From Monosporascus cannonballus (taxonomy: Eukaryota; Ascomycota; Sordariomycetes; Xylariales), in contig QJNS01000725.1 in NCBI GenBank assembly GCA_004154925.1, forward strand, positions 1 to 64,000: a stretch of 64,000 bases of DNA, in the 5' to 3' direction. Below the pieces are notes generated by a model. It was not told the DNA's origin, ran no database searches, and saw nothing but the letters and a program-made list of their open reading frames with translations. Position numbers and translations under genes: made by a program. This document shows, one piece after another, positions 47,308-58,800 of the stretch; the stretch's first letter is position 1; each line of letters opens with the position of its first letter.

Positions 47308-48118
47308 GGATAGAACGTTATTAGGATCGAATAAAACAAATCAGGTTATTGCAAATCCGGCTCTGATATTTTGAGACGTTATAGTAACTTTAAACGCGTT
47401 CTAAAAACCGGCGGAAAGCTTTTCTTTCATAATATAAATATAATAATGTAAAATTTATTTTTCAATATAAAATAAATAAACGCATTTTAAAATAAAAAAA
47501 ACAAAATACGTCGAAAGGCTAAGACCGAAAAGTTAACCAAATATATAAAATGTAATAATGCTGTTATTAACGTAATACTTTTCGAATTTTATTAAATAAT
47601 GGCTTTTGTAACCGTCAATGATAAAAAACGTTTCGATTTTTTCGTACGTATTCAGATATATTGATCGAAATACTAAATTTATTTTAAATTTAATTCGTTC
47701 GTTATCCAATTACTATTACTTGACTCCATTTTAACCGGTTAATAACAAATATCTGTGGTACCAAGAATTAAAGTAGTTTTTTCGAACCAAAATAATAAAT
47801 AACGGTAATATTTAATTTTGGGAATTACTAGCTTATATAATTATAATTTAGTCCTTATTCCGCTATTACGTTTAGATAGGCTTTTTTACATTTTTGGATA
47901 TCAAAATTTATTATACCGATTGTTATAAAACACTTTATTAAAAATCTCGTTTGACCGAAATTATAAGTATTTTCTTTTATAATATCGTATTTTTAATTAT
48001 AATCCGAATCAACTTAAATTAATTGCGAAATATTTTTTGCATTCTCGCATAATACCTTTTAATAATCGATTTTCTATTTTATAAACGTTTTGAAATTTTT
48101 TGGCCGTTTAGGAAAGCT
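47308..48118 (-). pseudogene. PG transposase remnant, N-terminal and DDE part
   Basis: Minus-strand reading gives FPKRPKNFKTFIKQKIDY, ENAKNISQLIQ, KYDIIKENTYNFGQTRFLIK, matching the start of the pogo/Fot1 catalytic domain (the family has YNFDETGF; the first catalytic Asp is Gly here). Then IPKIKYYRYLLFWFEKTTLI and SSNSNWITNELNLKQIQYFD, corresponding to the conserved NGW-T-ELG-W segment. The HLLQPLDV-type region near 47540 is degraded. The frame continues beyond TE7. The helix-turn-helix domains expected before this region are absent. Confidence 0.75.
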
Positions 48119-48261
48119 GTATTAGATTAATATAACGAACAATAAAAAAACGATATTTGCAACAAATTTTAACAACACGAGAAGGCATGGTTAAAGAAAT
48201 AAAATACTTATCGGGAAAAAGAAAAATCTTAAAGGTAAAGACTTCGAAAAAAAGGAGATCG

Positions 48262-48598
48262 TATTACGATATAACAAGTCGAGGCCTTTGGAAACAGGTG
48301 CAATAAGCATAATAGAACCTACAATACGAGTTAGGTAACAAAGTAATTACCGCAAAACTAATAATTATTACCGAATATCAATAAATCTAAAAAAATTCTA
48401 ATTTTTAGAAAAACAATAATTAATTACCTGTATTGATATTATACTAAAATATATATGCTTATTATTTCCAGAATTTTAACAATTTTAATTTGCAATATTT
48501 ATTAATATTTATCGTTTATTAAGATATCGTTACCCAAAATACTTTTGGAATTACGAGACGTAACTAATTACAATATCTGTTGCTTATATTCCTATGAT
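48262..48598 (+). repeat. TE3 3' LTR, truncated by TE8
   Basis: Starts TATTACGATATAACAAG after the purine tract AAAGGAGATCG (48251-48261). It aligns with 15296-15646 and stops at 48598, where the TE8 terminus TGTGATAGC begins; the last roughly 60 bp are not found further right. Confidence 0.85.
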
Positions 48599-48989
48599 TG
48601 TGATAGCTAGGCGGTTTAACCAACTATTAAACCTTAGTCGTAAGAGTTTATATTAGCAGGAGTATCGTGAGATGTTGAGTAATAGATACAGTAACGTATT
48701 ACGTTTCTTAATACCTAGGGTTTCGGAATTATATCGCAAACGATTGCTGTTAATAAATGTTGTAGGCTAATATTATTTAAATTATAAAATTAATACGCGT
48801 ATATAACTTTCTTAGTCTTGGCTTAATTATTTGTAATTAGTCAGCCGGTAATAATTATAATTATTTAAGATTATCGTTGATTACGGATAATCAGTGGCTT
48901 AACAATAATTATTAATACGTAATCTGATGGATGGCTCGTCTTATCCTTTTTAACCGTTTTTTGAGGCCAAAACTTATCGCGTCGTAATA
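48599..48989 (-). repeat. TE8 3' LTR
   Basis: 391 bp, left end TGTGATAGCTAGGCGG, right end TATTACGACGCG on the minus strand, then the purine tract AAAAGAAAAATCG. U3 repeats are of the GATTATC/GATAATC type. Confidence 0.88.
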
Positions 48990-48999
48990 CGATTTTTCT

Positions 49000-49330
49000 T
49001 TTCGAAAATTCTTACCTTCAAAATTCTTTTTTTCTCGTTTGATAAATAACCCTTTCCTTTTTTCGTTTTATTCGTTTACGAAAGTAAAAAGCGTTAATTC
49101 GTTCGAAAGTTTTACCATAGTATAGCGTAAGGTTTTGTTATTGGACGAATTAAAGGAACAAAAACGTTAAAAATAAGAATAACTGGAGCCGCCGTTATCC
49201 CTGCTATGTTAGTGCAGGCCGCGGTCGATTAACTCGATATTCTGGTTATTAACTGGTTAATTGTTAATTCGAACGCGCTCGTCGTTGTCTGTAAAAGGCT
49301 TTTAAGAGAGGTTCAGCGCTAATGGGATTT
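49000..49330 (+). pseudogene. TE8 antisense accessory gene, tail only
   Basis: Plus-strand frame with RLRKQKALIRSKV-like sequence (about 49070-49110) matching the coiled-coil core of the TE6 and TE7 genes, then a shifted frame with Ala/Val-rich sequence (ITGAAVIPAMLVQAAVD). The cysteine cluster region is missing, the interval to the LTR being shorter than in relatives. Confidence 0.5.
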
Positions 49331-52300
49331 TGGCGAGTTTTTAGGTATTTTCGGAATCTGGATGCCGTTTTATTTAATTACGTACTGAGTAAATATATTT
49401 TTGTTTTTTATATTAAATATTTTTTTCAGCTTATAAAATAGTTTGTTTTTTATATTTATGTCGTGTTGTCCCTTGCGTATTACTATGGTATTTGCCGTTA
49501 ATTCGAATAAAAAAATATGAAAAACTAGATAAAATTGGACCTTAGGTGGGAGTTTTAATTAATATTTATTTTCTAAGATTCTTCGGCTATTTTATTTCGA
49601 TCGATATATTTGAAATCGAGTTTTTTGCTGCGTTGTTTCATTGGAATATTTTTTAGTCAAATGAATTATTTTTTACTTTTCAAAAGTTAATTTTTTAACC
49701 TTTTCTAATTGTAGAATTTATTGATATAGTTATATACGGATTTTGATTCTATGTTTTTCATATAGCTATTTAAGCTATTTTGACGTATGTATTTCTTTAA
49801 TATTGATTGGATTATTGTTACGTATTTTTTGAAGACTTTTAGAGTAAAACAGAAATTTCCGTGTATTGAAATTTTTCAATGTTTTCGTAATAATTGGTAT
49901 TATAAGCTACCTAATTATGATATAATTTTCAAATTAATTTTCTAATCGAAATTAATATAATACCCTAATTAAAGTTTTAAAATTTAGTTCGTTTGTTTTA
50001 TTTATTTATTTTCTTGTAATGTAAAACATTAAATAATTTGTAATTTAGGGCGATCTCTATTATAAGGTCTTGCGAAAAATTAGATGTAAATATTTATCTT
50101 CTATTTGAAATAATTTCTATTAATTATCCGTATATACTAAAAATATGTCTGAAAAAATATATGTCATTTGTTAGCCGTCTGTATTCTTATAATATATTAA
50201 AAAAGGAGACCATGTTTTGAATCGATTGACGATTACGAATATGCTATCGTAATATATTTCAGCTATAGAATTTTTAAAAAGAAGATGTTTGGTAATAAAA
50301 TCGAATATAACGAAATATTATAGTTGCTGTACGACTAGTAATAGCTGTTACTTTTTGTAAGGCTTATATGGTTATACTTTAGCCATGTTACAAACGTAGT
50401 ATCGTCGTCGTATTTTCTGAATTATTGTTTTTATTTTAAAAAAGAAATAGGTGCGTTAATTTTGTTTGAGAGTTTAGTAAATATCTAGATGTCCGTATGG
50501 TTAATATTAATATATGTCTCGTACCAAGTCCTTTTGGTATTTTACTGCAACTTATATTTGGTTTATTTTTTGATCCTTTGAGAAATCGCCGTTATTGTGC
50601 TAGAATTTCTGATGTATATTAAAAAGTACTGCCCAAATGGTCGTAATTTATTGTGGGCGTAAATATTCTTTTATAATGATATTAAAATTATAAAGACAAC
50701 TTTAACAAATTTTCTTTCGAGGTTTGATTACTTGCTTAAAATATCGGCTTTAACGTTTTTAAGCCCTTTTTGTACATAATAAGGAAATTAAATTTATTCA
50801 TTTTTTCGCGTATTTTAATTATCGTTCTGTAAATTCCCTGGTTGTACTAAATCGGGTAAAATTTTAATAATTCCTATAAATCTTAATCTGATATAAGTTT
50901 CTTTTTAGAAAATATTTAACTTCATAAAATGCTATAATAACGGCCATAAACCTTTTATTTAGAATATCCTAATTCCAAATCATTCTTTTTAATTTGTATA
51001 AAAACACTATAATAAGCGGTAAATTGCCTTAATTATTTCGTTTTCCGATTATTACGTTTAAGACGTAATTAGAAATATCGGTTTTTAATTAACACAACGG
51101 GTTAAATCGTATATAATTAGTACTGGTTCGTTAGTAATCGTATTCTTAATATCCTAAAACGCTTTTTTATTTCGAAACATAAGTTAGGGATATAGTTATT
51201 CTGCTAAAGTTCCGAATAAATCTTCTGTAATAATTGACGAATCCAAAAATGACTGTATTTTCTTGACCGTAATTGGCGACTGTTATTTTCTAACTATAGA
51301 GAATTTCTTAAGGTTTATATAAGAATATCCTGTGGTAATAATATATTCTTGATATTTTATTTTCTGTATATAAAACTGACTTTTTGCTGCGTTAATAAGT
51401 AGCTCTGCATTCTGTGAAATTTAAGGAATTTTATAAACGTATTTTATATATGTTTTTTCCGTTTCTAAGAAAATAAGAATATCGTTAATCTAGCAAACGA
51501 CGAAAATACCGAGGTATTTTCGTAACATATAATTAATCATCCGTTAGAAAGTTATTCATACGTTCGTTAATTTTATTGGTATAATTCAGTATTCAAAAAA
51601 TCTCTATTTCGTTCTGAAGGCTGTTTTGTATTCGTATGTTTCCTTAATCCTAATAAGGTTATATTTATTTCTGAAAACGAATAGTATACATTATTTGGTG
51701 CCGTAAAGTCGGTTTTTTATTTTTATAATGAAGAGTACTGATATTTGATCTTTAATAGTGATGTCGTTTAATTATAAATAGTTAACTATAAGTTCCAATT
51801 TTCAGTTTTTTATTTGGTGTAAAAAATATTGAATATTCTGCTGGTAATTTCGAAGGTCGAATCCATCCTTTTTATAACCGATTTTCTAAGTATTTTAAAA
51901 AGCCCGCAATTCGTTTCCGCTAAGGTTATAAATATGGTAAAATTTCGTCAAAAACCTTTAAGAATTATTTCATGATTTTATTCGTTATCTTCTGGTAATT
52001 TTGTATTAAGCTTTTTCTTTAAAAGTTACTTATATCGATAGTATTATGGTGTCATATTAGTTAATTTTTGATTTTTAGAGCTCTTACTTTAAATCGTTAT
52101 TCGGTTATTTAAATTTCGCTTTGATGGTATTAATAATATGTCCTATTTTTCTTTGATACCTATTTCTTTTTGTGTTTTGTTTTTTTGGATAATAAGGCTT
52201 TTGTCGTATCCTTATACCTGTATTTATCGCTATTTTTGATCGAGTATTAAGATATCCTTTTTTTTCCCTTGTTAATGGAGTATAAAGCAAACCTTACGTG

Positions 52301-53965
52301 GGTAATCCTAAGATTATATCGTAATTCCTAAATAGAACGATATCGAAATCAACTGTCTGGTATTATTCTTGGACAAGATTCTTAAGGTAATTAATTTCGC
52401 GTGTGATTTTCCTATTATAGTAAGCGAATTTCTGACATTCGGCATTCGTAGTTATATAGAGTTTTAACTTCTATCTCCATAGCAGTCTGAACACATTGAC
52501 TATATCTGGTACAATGTAATTTCCGCCCAGAGTTTCCCAGTCTACTATTACGGTATATTAATACGTTTTAATTCGTATGTCCAAGATAATAGGGTTATTT
52601 ATGACTTTTATCGTCGCGTTTAAAGCCTTTTTTGACAATTTTTAATTCTTTTAGATTTCGTTATTTTATAGCGTTTTTATAGATACCCTTTTGCTTTTAA
52701 CATATTTTGATATTTGTTGAACTTTATTTGTATTTCGGTGTTTAGCGCGTTAAGTTGCTATATTAGTCGTTATTGTCGGCGTACTGTTTCTTCGAACTTT
52801 ATCAGTTGTTCTAGTTTTGCTATAGCTTTTTTTCATATTAAGTAAATTGTTTTTTTATGGTTTCGACCGCATCTTATTATGCGTCGTACTAATTGTCGTT
52901 TTAAATTTCGTTTATATATTAACCTATATTTTAATAACTTTTTTTTCGTTAGGCTTTATAAGAAATATTCATTAAGAATAAAAATTTATAACAACTCTTT
53001 AATAATATTCTTTCCGTTATATATTAAATTAATTTATTTTGCGTTTGATAATTATATTATTTATAATAACAAAAATGATGTTTTACGAGTATTACTTTTT
53101 TCGTGTTAACTTTTTATTTCGGCCATCTAGCGAATATTATTTCTTACCGTTATAAATCGAAAATATAATTATTATTATAGATCGTATTTGCTATATCAGG
53201 TTCGGTTCCGAAAATCGATTTCTTTATAATATATACGGGCATTTCTTCCGTAAATATGTTATTTTTATATTTTATAATCGCAATATTCTCGTCGACAATA
53301 TGTAGCATATATTCTGTCGTATCGATTCAGGGTTCCGAGACAGATTCTTTTGTCCAATTCTAGTATTTTCGTAACCATCCTAATAATTTTTCTTATTATG
53401 TTCATCATACTTATTATGCCAATTTCCTCGTTTTGCGTATCCTTTGTTGGATTTTTCGCTATAAGAAAACCGGCACGTACTTAAGCTCAATTATATTAAT
53501 AGATGTGTTTCCGTTTTTTGAAATTTCTCTGAATTATTTTTCGAGTACGGGTTTTTAGATATCCTGACGGGGTCTTTTAGATATTTTATACCATGTTACT
53601 TTGTATTTTCTCTTGTTGATATTAAAATATATGGTTTGGTTCCATTTCGTCTTATAAGTGTCCCTTAGTTGTATAAGTCCTAATTCCGTGCCGTAAAAAG
53701 TATTATTTGGCCGAAAAACGATCATACTACTCGTATATCGAATTTTGCAACTATTCTTTTAATACCTTTGATACGTTAAATATATTGTCGATAACCGATT
53801 TTACTTATCGTAATAATATAATTTAATAAATAATTAGGCTAATTAAGTTTAAAACGTATTTTTTTTATTTTTAGGCCATCTAAGAAGTTAATTATTGATA
53901 TTTTTTATTTTTAATTTAATTTAAATATTAATTTAAAGAATGTGCTGTTATAATTAGATATTAGT
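49310..53965 (-). pseudogene. TE8 pol and gag 3' remnant
   Basis: Chromodomain at 49310-49400 (PDSENT-type core with a 1-bp frame slip), integrase about 50050-50310, RNase H about 51000-51130, RT about 51300-51900 with the YLDD region at 51480-51500, protease about 52490-52560, gag from about 53100. Assigned by alignment with TE6. Open frames at 52105 and 52879 are incidental. Confidence 0.75.
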
Positions 53966-54393
53966 TATTATGAGCTGACGGTCTTAGCTCTTCACGAACG
54001 GTCGGGCTCACAGGGAAAACCAGCTCCGACCTACGCCAAGAAGTCACGTGACCGGCTCAATAAGCTCAAACGCTATCGTTGGCTCAAGGACGTTAAGCCA
54101 GTTAAGCCAAGAAAGGGCTTAAAGAGGCTTAAAGGGACTTAATTAACCCAATATTTTTAAGCCAGTCCAAAATATTGGAGCCAAAACAGAATATATATGC
54201 TTATTATTTCCATAGTTTAGATAACCTTAGTTTGTAACGTTCATTAATACCAATTATTTGCAATATAATTTTTATATCTTAATATTGAAACACGTAATTA
54301 AGTTATCATATGGCTACAATGTTCCACAATATTTCTGCTAAGATAAACACGTATAACTAAGGTTAATAGTTGGTTAAACTGCCTAGCCGTGAC
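53966..54393 (+). repeat. Solo LTR inserted in TE8 gag
   Basis: 428 bp in plus orientation (TATTATGAGCTGACGG ... CTAGCCGTGACC) with exact duplications TTAGT (53961-53965, 54394-54398). CACGTG at 54045-54050. GGCTTAA-type U3 repeats relate it to the TE7 LTR. It arose by LTR-LTR recombination after insertion. The GC-rich U3 is little mutated. Confidence 0.9.
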
Positions 54394-54398
54394 CTTAG

Positions 54399-54760
54399 TC
54401 TTCTTTATCATAAGTATTAAATTTATATTTTATCTTTTAAATTTTTAATCATTATTCTGAAAATTTTAGTTAATATTCATATAAATTCTTCGTAATCGTT
54501 ATATATTTGTAATATTTCCGGTTTTGGTTTCTCGGTTAGCAAAATAACGTACTCTCTTTTATCGAATTAGAACCCAATAACTGATTTTTCTCCAAATCGT
54601 CCGATTTCAAATTAAATTTGTATAATAAGCGTAATTTATTATATAAAAAAGTATCTGAAATAGATTTCGCATTAACCTAATTATAACGAGTAAAATATTG
54701 CTATATAATTTTCTTAATATCTTTTCAAACTTTAAAGTATCTATAACCTTAATATTTATT
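54399..54760 (-). pseudogene. TE8 gag remnant beyond the solo LTR
   Basis: Continues the alignment with TE6 gag (28400-28720): the CGTAATCGTTATA block and the region equivalent to 28570-28690 are recognisable. Homology ends near 54750. Heavily mutated. Confidence 0.6.
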
Positions 54761-54799
54761 TTCTTAATTAACTTCTTAAACGTAAATTCATATCTTTTT

Positions 54800-55437
54800 C
54801 TACGATTTAATATACAAGTAATTTATAATTAATTTTTAAATTATTGGTTCAATAAAATTATTCTTAATATATATATAATAAAGGTTAACAGTATAATAAG
54901 TAAAAATAAAATATAATTAATATATTGTAAAATTAACACACTATCAGCAGTATTTATTTCCTGTAAAAATTTTAAATGAATAATTAATAATTTACTTAAT
55001 ACTTTTAATTTTCTTTTTAATAAAAACCTTTATATTCTGACAGATTTCCTGAAAACTTTATTTAATATTTTCTTTAAAAAATACGATACTTTATATTCTT
55101 ATTCAATTAATTACTAACGAATATTATATTTTTGTATTTTTGTAAATTTTAATAATTCTATTTTTCCATTTCTTTTGTTAATATTCATTACTTATATACG
55201 TATATCGACATCTATAATTGCTTATATTTTTTGTTTATTTCAAAACGATTATATAATTTATTAAACGTATTTTTAATTATGAAACCGTTTTAACCGTTAA
55301 GCCTTTCGTATAAATACGGTTTTTAATAAACAAATTAAATAAATATATTATCTATAAATTAAGACTAATATTTTCGATATTATTAAAACCGATTAACTTC
55401 AATATAATTAGAATTTTCAAAACTTCGATCGTTTTTC
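54800..55437. other. AT-rich spacer, nothing recognised
   Basis: No LTR, frame or RNA signature. Expected to hold the lost ends of TE8, TE3 and TE2, but no piece of their LTRs is visible. Confidence 0.5.
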
Positions 55438-55834
55438 AGTTATGGCCTAACGGTCTTGGCTTTCTTGCGGACGGTCGGGCCCACGAAAAAGACAAACCCC
55501 GACCACCGCCAAGATGTTACGTAACCAGCTCAAAGGTTTCAAGATGCCAAACACCTTAAACCTCTTACGCCGGCAGAAGAGCTTAAAGGGTTTAACAGGC
55601 TTAAGGGTTTAAATTACTTAAATAACTCAAACCAAAACCAAAGTATATACGTTTATTATTTTTATAACCTGAATAACTTTAATTTATAATACAATATCGT
55701 TATTTAAAATACTTTTAATAATATGAAACATAATGTAATTATGATGTTTATTACTTAATTTCTTACGATATTCTTATTAATCTAAATTTGTACGACTAGG
55801 AATTCAGACTTTTTTAAATCGTTTAACCATTATA
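55438..55834 (+). repeat. LTR in plus orientation, solo or 5' LTR of a lost element
   Basis: About 397 bp related to the solo LTR at 53966: (A)GTTATGGCCTAACGGTC ... GTTTAACCATTATA, with TACGTA at the CACGTG position (about 55517). The first base is A rather than T and I find no 5-bp duplication, so it cannot be settled whether an internal region once followed. Confidence 0.75.
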
Positions 55835-58800
55835 CCTTTAATATATTATTATCCAGTTTTCGAAATTTTATAATATTAAATATTTACTAAATATTATATT
55901 TTTAATGTAAATATATTTTCGGTTTTTTAACTTTAACGTAATTATAAACTTTGAATTAACTTATCAATATTTTTAAAACTTAAAATCTTAATTTACTATT
56001 AAAGCTTTACATTTAAATTATTGTTTTTTTAAATATTAATGTCGTGATATTATTAAAGATAATAAATCTTCTTTTTTTATAACTCTGGTTATAGATAATT
56101 TATAGTTTTTCACATCTTATCCTTTTTAACAAACAATATACCAATGTTTCTAAAATAATCCAGTATATATTTTAATTTTAAGTACTTTCGAGTAGTTTTC
56201 TTAAAATTACCGCTTAACGATGTTCGCACTTAATATTATTATTAGAAAACTTTTATTTTCTTTAATTTTATCGATTGCTTTTGATTTAAAAAACGCTAAT
56301 CAATTTCTTGGTCCATTTATCACAGTTAATAAAGTAAATATTCGTTAATATTCTTTTTCTATATTTTAACTTCTGGTCCATGTTATAAATAATAATGTAA
56401 TTACTATTTGTATTATTCTTCACTATTTTAAAGTATATCGTTTTTTGTCGTAATATATTTTGTACTGATTTATAATAAACACTTAGAATAATATCTATTT
56501 TATTTATCTTAGATCTCGTTATTAATCTGGTTTTAAAATAGCGGATTACAAGTCGTAATTTTTCAGAAGCTATTAACGCTTAGTTGTCGATTATTAAGAT
56601 ATTCTTTTTTAAAAGCAAGCGTGGTAGCAAAGCCGCATTTGTCAAGATTATACGTATCGACTTTTTAAGTTAATTTCTAATACATCTTATTAAGAACCTT
56701 TAATACCTTAATACGTAGTTTATTAGAGTTTTCGACGTACTTTATCTGATATCTTACGAATATTACGAAAAACGGTATTATATTTTTAAATCAATTGAGA
56801 AATGCGGAATATCTTTCTTTTATATATGCATATAAATTTTTGTTTTGCGAAGTCTAATTCTAAGAATTACAGGAGGTCGATCATTAAATTTAATATATAT
56901 ATATATATAGATATAATTTATTTAGTATCTTTCGACTAACTTTTATAAAAGAACTATAAATTAAATTAAATATTTATAAATTAAATTTTAAAAACTTTTC
57001 GTATTTCGGAAAAGGCTTTTTATAATGTTTAATTAAAAGAAAACTCCCTGGTACTTATTATATAATTACGATTTGAAATATTTCGGAAATTTCGAGCAAA
57101 TTATTATTTGAGCACTTCAAGGATTTTAAGTGTTACATAAATATATAAATTAATATATTTTGTTATATATTCATTTTTTAAAAACGTATTTGATAATATT
57201 TTTCTTTTCTTCGATTAATTAATATTATATTTATGATTATTTCCTTTTATTTTATGATTTTCATATTTTGTATTAGATATATACATTGTTGTATTTGTTT
57301 TAAAATGCCGTTTAAATTTCAGTTATTAATACTTTTTTATTTTGACATGTATATTATTTAACGTTTCCTTTATAACATCGCATAAATGATTGAATTCCTT
57401 AAATAATCATTCTATTTCATTATTTCCCGTTCAAATTGATTAATGTTTTATAAACGTTTTCATCTATAATAAAATATTTTACTTTATTAGTAAAAAATAC
57501 CGTTTTTAATAATATCTTCTTGTTTTTTAGAAGATAATTTTTTTAACATATAAATTCATTGATTATACGCTCCTTTATTTGTCTATATTTTAAATCTTTC
57601 TAAATATATTAATATATCGTCATATGTTATAAATTAAAATTAACCCTTTCATTTTTGCAAACACAATCTTTATTTAATTTTTATTTTTTAATTTACAATT
57701 TTAGCAGTTTTACAGCATGATATAGTAATTACCTAAATCACTTTTATAAAACTTTTAATTTTACGTTTTAATAACTTTATCCTTTCTTTAATTAAATTCT
57801 GTTTTGAGGTACTAAAATTTTGTATCATGGTTTTTAATATTAATATTATAGTTTAGATCGAGAAAAACAGATTTTATCTTTATACTAATATATCAAAACT
57901 AAAACTATAACTTTTAATGATAATATTTTGTGAAAATATTATTTTCAGTAGAAGCTTCACTTATTCTTTCCTGCTGTTATTCGTCGTTTTTATTAAAACT
58001 TTAATCATCGGAATATAGTTTTTTCGATTGATTTTTACTGCTAAATAGTATATGTGATTTTAATTTTTCGTTTAATCCTAAATATTCTTCAAACTTTAAT
58101 AACGCTCTTTTCTATTAAGTCTTAAGCGATTTTAATATTAACCAGAATTCCGCGGTAATAAAGAATATTCTTATTTAATATTTACAAATTAATGTAAGGA
58201 TAATTATAGACAAAGATTTAATTTCGAAATTTGTAAATATTTATATCGAGCGGTATTAATGGCTTTATATCTATTATGGTTTCTTATAAATTAAACGATA
58301 ATAATTAATATAATTACGATATTTCAAAAGTTTAACATGTTATAATGCTGTTCAAATAGTAGATCAATAACTTTTAAGTATAAAAGATAAGCAAAATTAC
58401 GTTCAGTATATACGTATATATATTACCTTAATAATATAAAGTAATTATACTTAGATATATCGTATACTATTTTTCCTCATTTTAATTCGTATAATGTTAT
58501 TTAACTACCTCTTTTTATTATTAATAGTTTTACGATAACCATAGTGCTTTTCCTATTTAGGCTATAATATAACGTTTTCTACAAAATATTTTAACTATTT
58601 AAATTTAAAAGCTATTTATATTTTTTACTGTTATATCTGTTAATCGATTAAGAAGTTTTAATAGCGGAAAAAAACTTTATATATTTTAGCCTATTTCTGA
58701 AATTGTATTTTGATTAAGAATCATTTTGCATATAATATATTGCGATTATAATATTTAATCGAATAACGTTTAATTAAATATTAATAAAAATATAGTTTTT

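Larger units (their letters stand above)
39937..48118 (-). mobile_element. PG: pogo-type DNA transposon remnant in TE3, split by TE7
   Basis: The left end at 39937 follows TA (39935-39936) and aligns without gaps to the N1 terminus (13 of the first 19 bases, mostly transitions) and on through ATTAACCATAATATATG near 40015-40030. The transposase runs on the minus strand through both flanks of TE7. Its N-terminal DNA-binding part and the right TIR are missing, and TE3 3' sequence resumes by about 48150. Without TE7 about 1.4 kb remains. Confidence 0.75.
15296..48598 (+). mobile_element. TE3: plus-strand chromovirus, broken by four later insertions
   Basis: The outer element of the largest nest. 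Its own parts are the 5' LTR 15296-15646 plus 36430-36484, gag/pol 36485-39934, a short 3' stub and purine tract (about 48150-48261), and the 3' LTR 48262-48598. Inserts are TE4 (in the 5' LTR), PG, TE7 (in PG) and TE8 (in the 3' LTR). RNase H, integrase, chromodomain and antisense gene are missing, so TE3 proper is only about 4.3 kb against 6.6-7.2 kb for its relatives. A deletion between PG and the purine tract explains this. The target duplication is not identified. Confidence 0.85.
48599..54800 (-). mobile_element. TE8: minus-strand chromovirus lacking its 5' end
   Basis: 3' LTR 48599-48989, internal region 48990-53965 and 54399 to about 54760. A solo LTR interrupts gag. No 5' LTR follows; homology to TE6 gag fades near 54750-54800. 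ATGAT (48594-48598) may be the left target duplication. The loss of the TE8 5' LTR, the TE3 LTR end and the remainder of TE2 points to one deletion or rearrangement here. Confidence 0.8.

Noticed and set aside
56289..56579. 97-codon stop-free stretch on the minus strand, and a nearby YNLDKCGF that resembles a transposase motif in another frame
   Set aside because: A stretch of this length is expected about once by chance in DNA this large and AT-rich, the two readings are in different frames, and no further domain motifs follow.
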